Positions 20,421 to 28,065 of a DNA stretch of 64,000 nt are shown here, piece after piece. Source of the stretch: CALMKX01 sp036274895 (GTDB lineage: Bacteria; Acidobacteriota; Thermoanaerobaculia; Multivoradales; SZUA-115). Made by a program: the position numbers and the translations under genes. The stretch is taken from the NCBI GenBank assembly GCA_036274895.1, contig DASUEU010000085.1:62001-126000 (forward strand), read 5' to 3'. How positions within the stretch are numbered: the first letter of the stretch is position 1; the number at the start of each line of letters is the position of its first letter. A model generated the notes under the pieces. That model had not been told where the DNA came from. It was given only the letters and a program-made list of their open reading frames with translations, and searched no databases.

Positions 20421-21497
20421 TCACACCCGCATCAGCACCGAACCCCAGTGCAGGCCCGCGCCCAGGGCGGTGAAGACCACCAGCGAGCCCTCCGGTGCGC
20501 GGCCGTTCTGCCGCGCCTCGTGGAAGCACAGGGGCAGGGTGGCCGAGGTGGTGTTGCCGTACTTCTGGATGTTGTTGTGGACCTTCTCATCCGGCAGGCC
20601 TAACTGCTTCTGGGCCGCCTCGTTGATGCGCAGGTTGGCCTGGTGCATCACCAGCAGATCGAGGTCCGCCAGGCTGTAGCCCTGCTGGGCGAGCACCTCG
20701 CGGGTCGACTGCGGCATCCGGGTCACCGCCAGCTTGAAGACCGAGCGGCCGTCCATCACCGGCACGGTCTCGCCCTTGGCAATCATCTCGGCGGTCACCC
20801 AGGGGCGGTGCTTGGAGCCGCCGCCCGGAACGTGGAGAATCCCGCACTCGTTGCCGTCGCCGTAGAGCAGCGAGCCGAGGATGCCCCGGCCTTCTTCCGC
20901 TGGGCGGGCGCGGAAGACCATCGCCCCGGCGCCGTCGCCGAACAACACCAGCAGGTGGCGGAACTGCGAGTTCCAGGCGAACTCTTCGGCCGAGAGGGGC
21001 TCGGCCTCGGGGTCGTAGAGCACCTTCCAGGTCCGCTCGGAGAAGGGCATCAGGGCGGTGTGGACGTCCGTGCCGACCAGCAGCACCGTCTTGGCGATCC
21101 CCGAGCGCACCAGGGCATCGACCATCTGCAGGCCGTAGGCGAAGCCGGCGCACTGCTGCCGGATGTCCAGGGCCGGCAGGGGCCGCAGCCCCAGCCGCTG
21201 CTGAATCAAGGTGCCGGCCCCGGGAAAGTAGTAGTCGGGGGTCATGGTGGCGCAGACGATGTAGTCGACCTCGGCAGGGTCGATGCCGGCGTTCTCGATG
21301 GCCGCCCGCGCGGCCTGAGCGCCCAGGTCCGCTGAGCTGGTGCCGGGCTCCACGTAGTAGCGAGTGGCCACCCCACTCCTCTCTCGCACCCAGTCGTCAC
21401 TCGTCTCGACGATGCGCGAGAGCATGTGGTTCGTCACCTCGATCGGCGGCACAGCGATCCCGGTGCCGGCCAGAACCGCGCGGAGAGCAGCCATCAC
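20421..21497 (-). CDS. 3-oxoacyl-ACP synthase III (FabH-like)
   Basis: This thiolase-fold enzyme of 358 residues has the KAS III catalytic triad: Cys116 in QQCAGFAYG, His285 in MHQANLR and Asn315 in GNTTSAT. FabH starts fatty-acid synthesis by condensing acetyl-CoA with malonyl-ACP. The chain is about 30 residues longer than E. coli FabH, mainly through an insert around 150-185, so a role with another acyl starter is possible. A GAAGGAGG ribosome-binding site precedes the start; either of the two adjacent ATG codons can be used. Confidence 0.85.
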   Translation of the reverse strand: MMAALRAVLAGTGIAVPPIEVTNHMLSRIVETSDDWVRERSGVATRYYVEPGTSSADLGAQAARAAIENAGIDPAEVDYIVCATMTPDYYFPGAGTLIQQRLGLRPLPALDIRQQCAGFAYGLQMVDALVRSGIAKTVLLVGTDVHTALMPFSERTWKVLYDPEAEPLSAEEFAWNSQFRHLLVLFGDGAGAMVFRARPAEEGRGILGSLLYGDGNECGILHVPGGGSKHRPWVTAEMIAKGETVPVMDGRSVFKLAVTRMPQSTREVLAQQGYSLADLDLLVMHQANLRINEAAQKQLGLPDEKVHNNIQKYGNTTSATLPLCFHEARQNGRAPEGSLVVFTALGAGLHWGSVLMRV

Positions 21498-21505
21498 GGC
21501 CTCCT

Positions 21506-22093
21506 TCAGAAGGGGGGGCGGCCGACCCGCGGTCGGGGGGGCCGCCGATTCGGGGTGTAGAAAGTGGTCAGGTCCTGGCGCCGGATGAAGCGGTAGGTGC
21601 GGTCGGGGCGCTTGCCGTCCAGTCCCTTGCCGACCTTGCCGTCATACTCCCAGACCAGGATCGGTGGATCGTCGGGATGCTCGGAGACGTCGAAGCGCTC
21701 CTCGCTGGGCTCGCCGTAGAGCACGAAGGTGATCCCCCGGTCGGTCCGACGGCCGGGCAGCCCGGCCTCGGCGTAGCGCCGGTCGGCCTCGGCGATCCTC
21801 TCCTCGAAGCGCTCCCGGAGGGCGTTCCTGGCGTAGGCCGGGTCGGGGTCCCGCTTCTTCCAGAACTCCTCGACGAAGGCCAGCGCCTGCTCGTCCGAGG
21901 TCAGCCGCTGGTAGCCCTGGATCTCCTCTCGGGTCGCCATCTCGGCGATCGGCCCCACCAGCCACAGGGCCAAGTCGGGCGACAGCAAGGGGTTCATCAG
22001 CTCCTCGACGGTCTGGGGCTTGATGCCTCGGGCCGGCGCGGCGAGGGCGAGCGCGGCGAGGAGGAGCATCGAGGCCGGGCGGAGCAGTCTCAC
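21506..22093 (-). CDS. GWxTD-domain protein, secreted
   Basis: The 195-residue protein has a signal peptide (about 1-23) and one GWxTD-type domain: YQRLTSDEQALAFVEEFWKKRDPDP, then a helix with RFEERIAEADRRYAE and GRRTDRGITFVLYGEPSEE. GWxTD proteins are common in Acidobacteriota and related phyla and are of unknown function, probably extracytoplasmic. The canonical GW is not obvious here. It is followed 8 nt later by the fabH-like gene. Confidence 0.8.
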   Translation of the reverse strand: MRLLRPASMLLLAALALAAPARGIKPQTVEELMNPLLSPDLALWLVGPIAEMATREEIQGYQRLTSDEQALAFVEEFWKKRDPDPAYARNALRERFEERIAEADRRYAEAGLPGRRTDRGITFVLYGEPSEERFDVSEHPDDPPILVWEYDGKVGKGLDGKRPDRTYRFIRRQDLTTFYTPNRRPPRPRVGRPPF

Positions 22094-22106
22094 GGCGTCG
22101 GCCTCC

Positions 22107-22742
22107 TCACTGGCGGTGCAGCAAGTCGAGGAACTCCTGGCGGACCGGCCGGTTCAGGAAAGACCCCCGGATCGCCGAGGTCACGGTCACTGCCCCGGCC
22201 TTCTTGACCCCCCGCATCTCGACGCAGAGGTGCCGGGCCTCGATGACCACCATGGCGCCCAGGGGAGCGAGCTCCTCCTCGAGGAAGGTGACCACCTGCT
22301 CGGTCAGCCGCTCCTGGAGCTGGGGACGCTTGGCGTAGAACTCGAGGATGCGCGGCAGCTTGGACAGCCCGACGATCTTGTCCCGCGGGATGTAGGCCAT
22401 GTGAGCGTGCCCGTAGAAAGGCACGAGGTGATGGGCGCAGAGGGAGTAGAAGGGAATCTCCTTCTCCATCACCATGCCGCTGTAGCAGCCGTCATTGGGG
22501 AAGGTGGTGACCTTGGGGCGGGCCCCTTCGCGCAGGCCATGGAACATCTCCAGGTAGAGCTTGGCGACCCGGACGTCGGTCTCCCGGAGGTGGGGGTCGT
22601 GGAGATCCAGACCGAGCTCGGCCAGGATGCCTCGTACGTGGGTGGCAATGCGCTCGACCCGCAGCTCTTCGTCGCGCCCTTCCGGCAGGTCAGCGACCGT
22701 GTGGAGAGATGCTTCGTGCGAGAGTGTCCTGGGGTTGCGCAT
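22107..22742 (-). CDS. folE: GTP cyclohydrolase I
   Basis: The enzyme (211 residues) opens GTP to dihydroneopterin triphosphate, the first step to folate and related pterins. Zinc and catalytic residues are visible in GCYSGMVMEKEIPFYSLCAHH (Cys-His-His), with GHAHMAYIP, VGLSKLPRI and the late ARHLCVEMRGV cysteine. The SLCAHH stretch has Ala where most members have Glu. The ATG at 22742 is preferred; an upstream extension would enter the divergent methyltransferase gene. Confidence 0.93.
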   Translation of the reverse strand: MRNPRTLSHEASLHTVADLPEGRDEELRVERIATHVRGILAELGLDLHDPHLRETDVRVAKLYLEMFHGLREGARPKVTTFPNDGCYSGMVMEKEIPFYSLCAHHLVPFYGHAHMAYIPRDKIVGLSKLPRILEFYAKRPQLQERLTEQVVTFLEEELAPLGAMVVIEARHLCVEMRGVKKAGAVTVTSAIRGSFLNRPVRQEFLDLLHRQ

Positions 22743-22784
22743 CGCGAAGGAGGCCGATGTTACCCTACAATCCCGCCACCCGAG

Positions 22785-23984
22785 ATGCCGCCCTCCCCCA
22801 CCGTCGCCGACCCCCGGGTCTACCAGCTCCTGGGTGAGCTGCCGGTCTCCCTCTTCCCTCCCGGGCTGGTGGCAGGAGTGCTTTTCGTCGAAAGGTACGG
22901 CGCCGAGTGGGCCCTCGACCTGGCCCACCGGCTCGATCTCGGCGAGCCCTTGGGCCGGTCAGCGACGGTGCCCGAGATCCTCGCCGAACGCGCCTGGCAG
23001 CCAGGCTTCGGCCCGGCTCTGGGCTGGGTGCTCTCCGGCCTCGCCCACCGCGGCCTGGTCGAGCGAGTGGACGCCCGGCCCGAGCCTCGCTGGCTTCTGC
23101 GCGGGCAGCTGCCGCCGGCGGACCTGCCCGGGCGCCGCGCCGAGGGCCTCGCCCTCGAGCCCGCGCTCGGGAGCACTTTCGCCCTGCTCGACGCGGCCGG
23201 GCGAGCCTACCCGGCGGCCGCCGTGAGCGAGAAGGCCGGGGAGGAAGCCCTGCTGGGCCCGGCGGGAGTGGGGTTGTGGACGGGGTACTTCAGCAATGCC
23301 AACCCCCTCTACGCCTTCAACAACGCCATCGCGGCGATCGCCGCGGCCAACCGCCTGCCTGACGAGGGACCTTGGACCCTGCTCGAGGTGGGCGCCGGCG
23401 CAGGCAGCGCCGCCGAGGCGCTGCTCGCCGTGCTCGCCGAACGGGACATGACCGGCCGGCTCGCTCGCTACACCATCACCGAGCCCTCGCCCTTCTTTCG
23501 CCGCCGCAGCCAGCGCACCCTGACCACGGCCTGGCCCGGCCTGCCCCTGGCCTTCGCAGACCTCGACATCGACCGGCCGTGGAACGCGCAGGAGGTGGAG
23601 CCCGGCAGCCTCGACCTGGTCTTCGGCGTCAACGTCTTCCACGTGGCCAAGGATCTGGCGGCGACCCTGGCCCAGGCCCGTGAGAGCTTGAGGCCGGGCG
23701 GCTGGCTGGTGGTCGGGGAGTGCCTGCGCCCGTTCCCGGGTCAGCACCTCACGGCAGAGATGGCCTTCCAACTGCTGCCGGGGTTCACCGATGTCAGGCT
23801 CGACCCGGTGCTGCGGCCCCATCCCGGCTTCCTGACGCCGGAGACCTGGCAGGGTGCCCTCGAAGCAGCCGGCTTCGGCGAGGTGAGGGTGGTGCCCGAC
23901 CTTGGGCAGATCCGCGAGCTTTTCCCGGCCTTCACCACTGGTGCCGTGTGTGGCCGGCGGCCGGCCGAGCCTCGGGCCGTATAA
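22785..23984 (+). CDS. SAM-dependent methyltransferase, type 12-like
   Basis: The 399-residue protein has an N-terminal helical domain (1 to about 150) and a class I methyltransferase domain with motif I LLEVGAGAGSAAEAL (about 198-212), an acidic motif II near FADLDI, and LDLVFGVNVFHVAKDL with LRPGGWLVVGE downstream. It looks like the methyltransferase domains attached to polyketide synthases or small-molecule enzymes; the substrate is unknown. The ATG at 22785 follows a TACAAT box (22766-22771) by 13 nt. The selenoprotein gene starts 22 nt downstream. Confidence 0.75.
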   Translation: MPPSPTVADPRVYQLLGELPVSLFPPGLVAGVLFVERYGAEWALDLAHRLDLGEPLGRSATVPEILAERAWQPGFGPALGWVLSGLAHRGLVERVDARPEPRWLLRGQLPPADLPGRRAEGLALEPALGSTFALLDAAGRAYPAAAVSEKAGEEALLGPAGVGLWTGYFSNANPLYAFNNAIAAIAAANRLPDEGPWTLLEVGAGAGSAAEALLAVLAERDMTGRLARYTITEPSPFFRRRSQRTLTTAWPGLPLAFADLDIDRPWNAQEVEPGSLDLVFGVNVFHVAKDLAATLAQARESLRPGGWLVVGECLRPFPGQHLTAEMAFQLLPGFTDVRLDPVLRPHPGFLTPETWQGALEAAGFGEVRVVPDLGQIRELFPAFTTGAVCGRRPAEPRAV

Positions 23985-24006
23985 TCACCTCCGTCAAGGA
24001 GGCCCC

Positions 24007-24243
24007 ATGGCCCGGAACATCACCATCGAATACTGCGTGGTTTGAAACTACTACCCCCGTGCCGCCGGTCTGGCGGACAAGATCAAGGAACAGTTCGGCG
24101 TCGAGACCCAGCTCATCAAGGGCTCGAAAGGCGCCTTCGAGGTCAAGGTCGACGGTGACCTGATCTTCTCCAAGAACGACACCCACCGCTTCCCCGATCC
24201 GGGCGAGGTCGAGACCGCCCTGGCCCCGCGGTTGTCGGCGTGA
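24007..24243 (+). CDS. SelW/Rdx-family selenoprotein with in-frame UGA (Sec13)
   Basis: An ATG preceded by a perfect AAGGAGG (23996-24002) opens a 79-codon frame interrupted only by TGA at codon 13 (24043-24045). Read as selenocysteine (U), the protein starts MARNITIEYCVVUNYYPRAA and continues to a normal TGA at 24241. The EYCxxU redox motif, PRAAGLADKI, LIKGSKGAFEVKVDGDLIFSK and RFPDPGEVE all match the Rdx (SelW/SelT/SelH) thioredoxin-fold family, where CxxU or CxxC is the active site. Similarity resumes without break after the TGA, and a SECIS-like hairpin follows it. It is probably a small cytosolic selenol redox protein. The gene would be missed or split by ordinary gene callers. The selA, selB, selC and selD genes are not in the window. 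Confidence 0.9.
24043..24078 (+). promoter_or_regulatory. Bacterial SECIS hairpin and UGA codon of the selW-like gene
   Basis: Beginning 16 nt after the UGA, CCGCC (24062-24066) pairs with GGCGG (24072-24076) around the loop GGUCU (24067-24071); outer GU/AC pairs extend the stem past a bulged G. The E. coli fdhF SECIS also has GGUC in its apical loop, at a comparable distance from the UGA, where SelB binds. The loop starts 22 nt after the UGA. Confidence 0.8.
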
Positions 24244-24255
24244 GGTAGACCCGGA

Positions 24256-24330
24256 GGGCGGACACGTTGGTCCGCCCCCACAGATCGGATCCTGGGAGTT
24301 CCCCGTAGGGGCCGACCGATGTGTCGGCCC
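24256..24330. repeat. Two GC-rich hairpins after the selenoprotein gene
   Basis: GGGCGGAC (24256-24263) pairs with GTCCGCCC (24270-24277), and GGGCCGAC (24309-24316) pairs with GTCGGCCC (24323-24330). The first lies 12 nt after the selW-like stop and may end its transcript, though no T-run follows. Similar TAGGGGC/GCCCCTA hairpins occur at 54030-54089, so they belong to a dispersed family. Confidence 0.65.
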
Positions 24331-24352
24331 TCCCCGGGCCGAAGGATCGTAG

Positions 24353-24437
24353 GCTGGGTTAGCAGCGCAGCTGCGTAACCCAGCTCCCCTGAGGCTGTGT
24401 CGAACGCTGGGTTACGGCCCTACGGGCCTAACCCAGC
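24353..24437. repeat. Two GCTGGGTTA inverted repeats
   Basis: Two hairpins with identical 9-nt arms stand side by side: 24353-24361 with 24376-24384, and 24406-24414 with 24429-24437. In the second, the loop contains a further GGCCC/GGGCC stem. The outer arm directly touches the stop codon of the leftward anti-sigma-type gene. The same repeat occurs at 19735-19763. Confidence 0.8.
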
Positions 24438-25892
24438 CTACATCCGTGGCTCTTCAGCCGGCTGGGTCGACAGCAAATCCGCGACCTTGCCGGCCAGAGC
24501 CGCCAGCTCGGCGGCATCCCTTCGACCCACCAGCTCGACCGCCAGCTGCCTGGCCCGGCGGGAGAGCTCCCCCGAGTCAGCCGAGCGGCTGCCGCCCGTG
24601 CGCCGCAGCAGCTCTCCGAGCTCGGCGGCCAGGGAAGCCAGCCGCATGCCGCTCGACGCCTCTTGCCAGGTGGGCGCGAAATCCGCCAGCTGCACGATGC
24701 GCTTCTGGCGCAGGGGCCGCTCGGCACCCCGCTCTCGATACCGCAGATAGACGGTGGCGAGGATCTCCGTCGGCATCGGCCGTGGTGCCAGCTCCAGCTC
24801 GTAGAGGGCGGTGACCGGCCTCACGGCAGCACCCCGCGCTCCTGCGCTCTCCGGGCCGGGGAGAGCGGCCGGCTCGCTCTCGGGGGACCCCTGGGTGAGC
24901 AGGTGCCAGCGTGAGACGACCCGCGGGTTCAGCTCCACCCGCACGTCGATCTCGGCCGGGGTTCCCTGCCCCCGAAGACTCACCCGCAGCAAGCGGCGCT
25001 CTCCCCGGCCGGCGAAGACGGGCGGCGCCCCCTCGACCTCGAGCTCCAGCCGGCCGACCGGCGCTGGCGCGGAGGGCGGCCCGAGCTCCACCTCGTTGAC
25101 GAAGGCAGCGATGTCCACGGCTTCTCGAGGAGGCAGCAGGCCCCGGTCCAGGAACCTGCGGGCACGGTCGAAGGAAGCTCCGGCCGGGGCCATGCCGAGC
25201 ACCGAGAAGGGCTCGCTCTCGGTCTCGACATAGCCGGCGCCACCCAGCTGCCCGACCAACACTGGGCGGCTCGGGATCTCCGCCGCGACCGCCGGCGCGT
25301 CCTGGCGGGCTCGCGTCAGGGCCGACTCCGGAGGCGCCGGCATCGGGGCGGCAGCCGCCGCGAGTCGCTGCGGGGAGCTCGGCGGCGCCACGGGCTCGGG
25401 GCTCGAGGACGAGGGGACGAGGTAACCCGGCGCGGTTTCGGCTCGAGGCGCGGGCGCCTCGGGGATGGACTGAGCCGCCTGCGCGCGGGCCTCCTCGTGC
25501 GCCCGCCGGGCAGCCTCGAGATGACGGCTGGCCTCGCCGAGCTCGCGGCCGAGGCGATCGAGGGGCTCATCGGCGCTGTTCTGGGCATCGGCCTTTTCCG
25601 CAGCGACGGGCTCGAGCACGGCGGCGGCGCCCCGCGGAATCTCCATGGACCGCCAGGCGAGGGTGCCCGCGACGGCGAGAGTAGCGAGCGATGCGGCCAG
25701 GTAGACGAGCTGCCCTGCCGGCAAGGCTCTCCAGCTGGCGCCGCGGTGGTGGTGGGACCTCTCGAGACCGGTGATCTCCAGCGGGATCTCCGCCTTGATG
25801 CGATCGGCCAGGTCGGCGGGAGGCTCGGGGATCTGCGACGAAACGAGGAGGTCTTCGACCTCCTTCGGGTTCCAAGGCTTGGGTGAGCTCAT
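24438..25892 (-). CDS. Membrane protein with YfbK N- and C-terminal parts but no VWA domain; probable sigma-factor partner
   Basis: The 484-residue protein has a cytoplasmic N-terminus (1-55), one membrane helix (about 61-81), a coiled-coil and Pro/Ala-rich stretch (about 108-215) and a periplasmic part. The latter begins with FSVLGMAPAGASFDRARRFLDRGLLPPREAVDIAAFVNEV (in pieces, about 229-268), like the YfbK N-terminal domain, and continues with LLRVSLRGQ and a YfbK C-terminal-like region (EIDVRVELNPRVV, VTALYELEL, ILATVYLRYR). The von Willebrand A domain that normally lies between them, with its DxSxS metal site, is missing. Its ATG overlaps the ECF sigma stop as ATGA, so it is probably the anti-sigma factor. 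I know of no named family with this order. Confidence 0.7.
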   Translation of the reverse strand: MSSPKPWNPKEVEDLLVSSQIPEPPADLADRIKAEIPLEITGLERSHHHRGASWRALPAGQLVYLAASLATLAVAGTLAWRSMEIPRGAAAVLEPVAAEKADAQNSADEPLDRLGRELGEASRHLEAARRAHEEARAQAAQSIPEAPAPRAETAPGYLVPSSSSPEPVAPPSSPQRLAAAAAPMPAPPESALTRARQDAPAVAAEIPSRPVLVGQLGGAGYVETESEPFSVLGMAPAGASFDRARRFLDRGLLPPREAVDIAAFVNEVELGPPSAPAPVGRLELEVEGAPPVFAGRGERRLLRVSLRGQGTPAEIDVRVELNPRVVSRWHLLTQGSPESEPAALPGPESAGARGAAVRPVTALYELELAPRPMPTEILATVYLRYRERGAERPLRQKRIVQLADFAPTWQEASSGMRLASLAAELGELLRRTGGSRSADSGELSRRARQLAVELVGRRDAAELAALAGKVADLLSTQPAEEPRM

Positions 25893-26440
25893 GTCCTTTT
25901 CTCCGTGAGTGCCTGAGCGAGGAGACGAAGGGCACGGCGAAGGCGTTTGCGCACGGCGACGGTCGAGACCTCCTCGAGCGTCGCGATCTCGGTGACCGGC
26001 AGCCCTTGCCAGAAGCGGGCGGTCACCGCAAAACGGAGATTGTCGGGCAGCTCCAGCACAGCTTTGCGGAGGCGCTCCTCGACTTCGGCGCGGCCGAGCC
26101 GTTCGTCCTCGTGAGGAGCCGGATCCGTGGGCAGGGCGCTCGCCAGCACGTCGTCCATGCGGACGAAGAGGCGAGGACGCCGGATGTGGTTCAGGAAGGT
26201 GGTGTAGGCGATTCGGTACAACCAGGTCGAGAGCTGGGCCTTGCCTTCGAACTTGGCCAGGCCCGCCCAGGCCTTGCGGTAAGTCTCCTGGGTGAGGTCC
26301 GCTGCCAGCTCGGCGTCGCCGCCGGTGAGCTTGAACAGCGCTGCATAGATCAGCCGATACGTCCGGTCGACCAGCTCCTCCGCCGACTGGCGGTGGGTCG
26401 AAACCGGGGCTGCAACCAGCGACCGGGGCTCTCTGACCAT
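25889..26440 (-). CDS. ECF-type RNA polymerase sigma factor
   Basis: The 183-residue protein has sigma region 2 (YAALFKLTGGDAELAADLTQETYRKAW, in pieces, then WLYRIAYTTFLNHIRR) and region 4 (LPDNLRFAVTARFWQGLPVTEIATLEEVSTVAVRKRLRRAL, in pieces). The frame opens at 26491, but the ATG at 26440 has a good AGGAGGA ribosome-binding site and gives the usual ECF length. The next gene overlaps by 4 nt and encodes a membrane protein, the usual anti-sigma arrangement. An inverted repeat 40 nt upstream may be the autoregulated promoter region. Confidence 0.9.
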   Translation of the reverse strand: MVREPRSLVAAPVSTHRQSAEELVDRTYRLIYAALFKLTGGDAELAADLTQETYRKAWAGLAKFEGKAQLSTWLYRIAYTTFLNHIRRPRLFVRMDDVLASALPTDPAPHEDERLGRAEVEERLRKAVLELPDNLRFAVTARFWQGLPVTEIATLEEVSTVAVRKRLRRALRLLAQALTEKRT

Positions 26441-26480
26441 CCTCTGTCCTCCTGGGACTGATGGCACCCTGTCCGCGGTG

Positions 26481-26502
26481 ATCCAACTCATGCTAGTTGG
26501 AT
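26481..26502. promoter_or_regulatory. Perfect inverted repeat upstream of the ECF sigma gene
   Basis: ATCCAACT (26481-26488) and AGTTGGAT (26495-26502) are perfect 8-nt arms around a 6-nt centre (CATGCT). The site is 41 nt before the sigma start codon, suited to an operator or a self-recognised promoter. Confidence 0.55.
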
Positions 26503-26515
26503 GCCCGAGGGGGCG

Positions 26516-26539
26516 AGAGCGAAACCTCGCGCTCGCTCT
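26516..26539 (-). terminator. Possible hairpin terminator after the RNA methyltransferase gene
   Basis: AGAGCGA (26516-26522) pairs with TCGCTCT (26533-26539) around a 10-nt loop, about 40 nt past the methyltransferase stop. No T-run follows, so terminator activity is uncertain. Confidence 0.35.
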
Positions 26540-26574
26540 GTGAAGCGAGTTACGCCGGCGGTGGCGCGGGGGGG

Positions 26575-28065
26575 TCAGCCTCTGGCCGGGCCCCGGGAGG
26601 GCCCGCGGCCACCTCGCCCGGTCGGTCCCGATCCCGGCCGTCCCGGGGCGGGCCGTCCCGGACCGCGAGGACCCGGGCGGCTCGGAGGGCCGGGGCGGGG
26701 GGGCCGGCCGGGCTCTCCGGGAGGCGCAGGCCGTCGCGGGCCACGAGGAGGCCCCGGCGGGCGCCCTCCCGGCCGGCCCACCCCGGGACCCGGCTGGCGG
26801 GGCGGGCGGCCCCGGCCGGGAGGCTGCCGCCGTGCCTGAGCCGGCGGCGGCTGGTAGGGGGTGGGCTCGGGAATCTCGACCGCGTTGGCCGTGAGCTGCA
26901 CCACCGTCTCGATGTGGCCGGTCTGGGGGAAGAGGTCGAGGAAGGTCACCGACTCGAGATCGTAGCCCCGGAGCAGGTCTTTGAGGTCGCGGCCGAGGGT
27001 CGCCGCGTGGCAGGAGGCATAGGTCAGCCGGCGGGGACGGCCGCGCAACAACTGGTTGCGCACGGCCTTGCTGAGGCCCGTCCGTGGCGGATCCACCACC
27101 ACCCTTTCAGCCTCCCGCGGTAGCTCGGGAAGCCAGGTCTCGACCGCCTGGCCCACGACCTCGACGTTGTCGAGCTTGTTGCCGCGGGCGTTCAAGCGGG
27201 CGAAGCGCCCGGCCACCCGATCGCCCTCGACCATCACGACCTTGGCGTAGCGGCGAGCCAGCGGCAGGGCGAAGAGGCCGACGCCGCCGTAGAGGTCGAA
27301 GGCGAGCTCACCGCCCGCCTCGCCGACCACCGCCGCGATCAGCTCCCCGACCAACCCCCGGTGGCCCTGGAAAAAGACCCGGGCGTCGTAGCGGAACGTG
27401 AGGTCATCGACTTCGAGCTCGACCTCACCGCCCGGCAGACCCTCGATCCGGGGCGAGATGGTCCAGCTACCGCGCCGGCCGGCCGCTAGATCGAGGCGCT
27501 GGGGCGAGGAGGCGTTGACCGTGGCCGCCAGCACGGGCAGGGCCCGCTCGAGGTCCGGCACCAGCACGGGACAGCGGTCCACCACCACCAACTCGTTGCT
27601 GCGCCGCGCGTGGTAACCGAGCAGGGCCCGCTGCTCCAGGGGCTCGGTGTGGAGCTGGGTGCGCAGCCGGTAGCCAAAGGGCGAGCCGGCGACAATCCGC
27701 GGCACCCGGTCGAGGGTGACGCCGCCGAGGCGGCTCAGGGTCTCGAGAGCCGCCGTGACCTTGAGCCGGGTTTGAAGGGCATCGTCTAAGTGCTGCAGGT
27801 CACAGCCGCCACAGCTGCCGAAATAAGAACAGGGCGGCTCGCGGCGGCCAGGACCCGGGGTCAGGATCTCGACGATCTCGCCCCGGCCGTAGTCGGGGTG
27901 CCGCTCGGTGATCTTCACCCGCAGGCGGTCTCCCGGCGCGGAGCGAGGCACCAGGAGGGGCACTCCCTCGACGCGGCCGAGGCCATCGCCGCCGGCCACC
28001 AGCTTCTCGATCACCACCTCCGCCTCGTCGACCTCGGCCAGGCGCAGCCCCACGGGCTCTCTCAC
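26575..28065 (-). CDS. TrmA/RlmD-type RNA uracil-5-methyltransferase with Pro/Gly/Arg-rich tail
   Basis: The 496-residue enzyme has an N-terminal TRAM-like domain (IEKLVAGGDGLGR), a 4Fe-4S signature PCSYFGSCGGCDLQH, a SAM-binding domain (ELAFDLYGGVGLFALPLA), DPPRTGLSKAV and the catalytic cysteine in YASCHAATLGRDL. Most relatives read SCNPxTLARD at this last site, so the context is slightly altered. It should methylate uracil in rRNA or tRNA. After about residue 400 comes a tail of about 95 residues made almost wholly of Pro, Gly and Arg, likely RNA-binding and disordered. The GTG at 28065 overlaps the esterase stop as GTGA and is preferred over the much longer frame. Confidence 0.88.
   Translation of the reverse strand: MREPVGLRLAEVDEAEVVIEKLVAGGDGLGRVEGVPLLVPRSAPGDRLRVKITERHPDYGRGEIVEILTPGPGRREPPCSYFGSCGGCDLQHLDDALQTRLKVTAALETLSRLGGVTLDRVPRIVAGSPFGYRLRTQLHTEPLEQRALLGYHARRSNELVVVDRCPVLVPDLERALPVLAATVNASSPQRLDLAAGRRGSWTISPRIEGLPGGEVELEVDDLTFRYDARVFFQGHRGLVGELIAAVVGEAGGELAFDLYGGVGLFALPLARRYAKVVMVEGDRVAGRFARLNARGNKLDNVEVVGQAVETWLPELPREAERVVVDPPRTGLSKAVRNQLLRGRPRRLTYASCHAATLGRDLKDLLRGYDLESVTFLDLFPQTGHIETVVQLTANAVEIPEPTPYQPPPAQARRQPPGRGRPPRQPGPGVGRPGGRPPGPPRGPRRPAPPGEPGRPPRPGPPSRPGPRGPGRPAPGRPGSGPTGRGGRGPSRGPARG

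Noticed and set aside
24007..24045. Reading the selW-like gene as a pseudogene cut by a nonsense mutation
   Set aside because: The TGA sits exactly at the second redox position of a CxxC/CxxU motif, the rest of the frame is intact, and a SECIS-like loop follows; a random stop would not give this combination.
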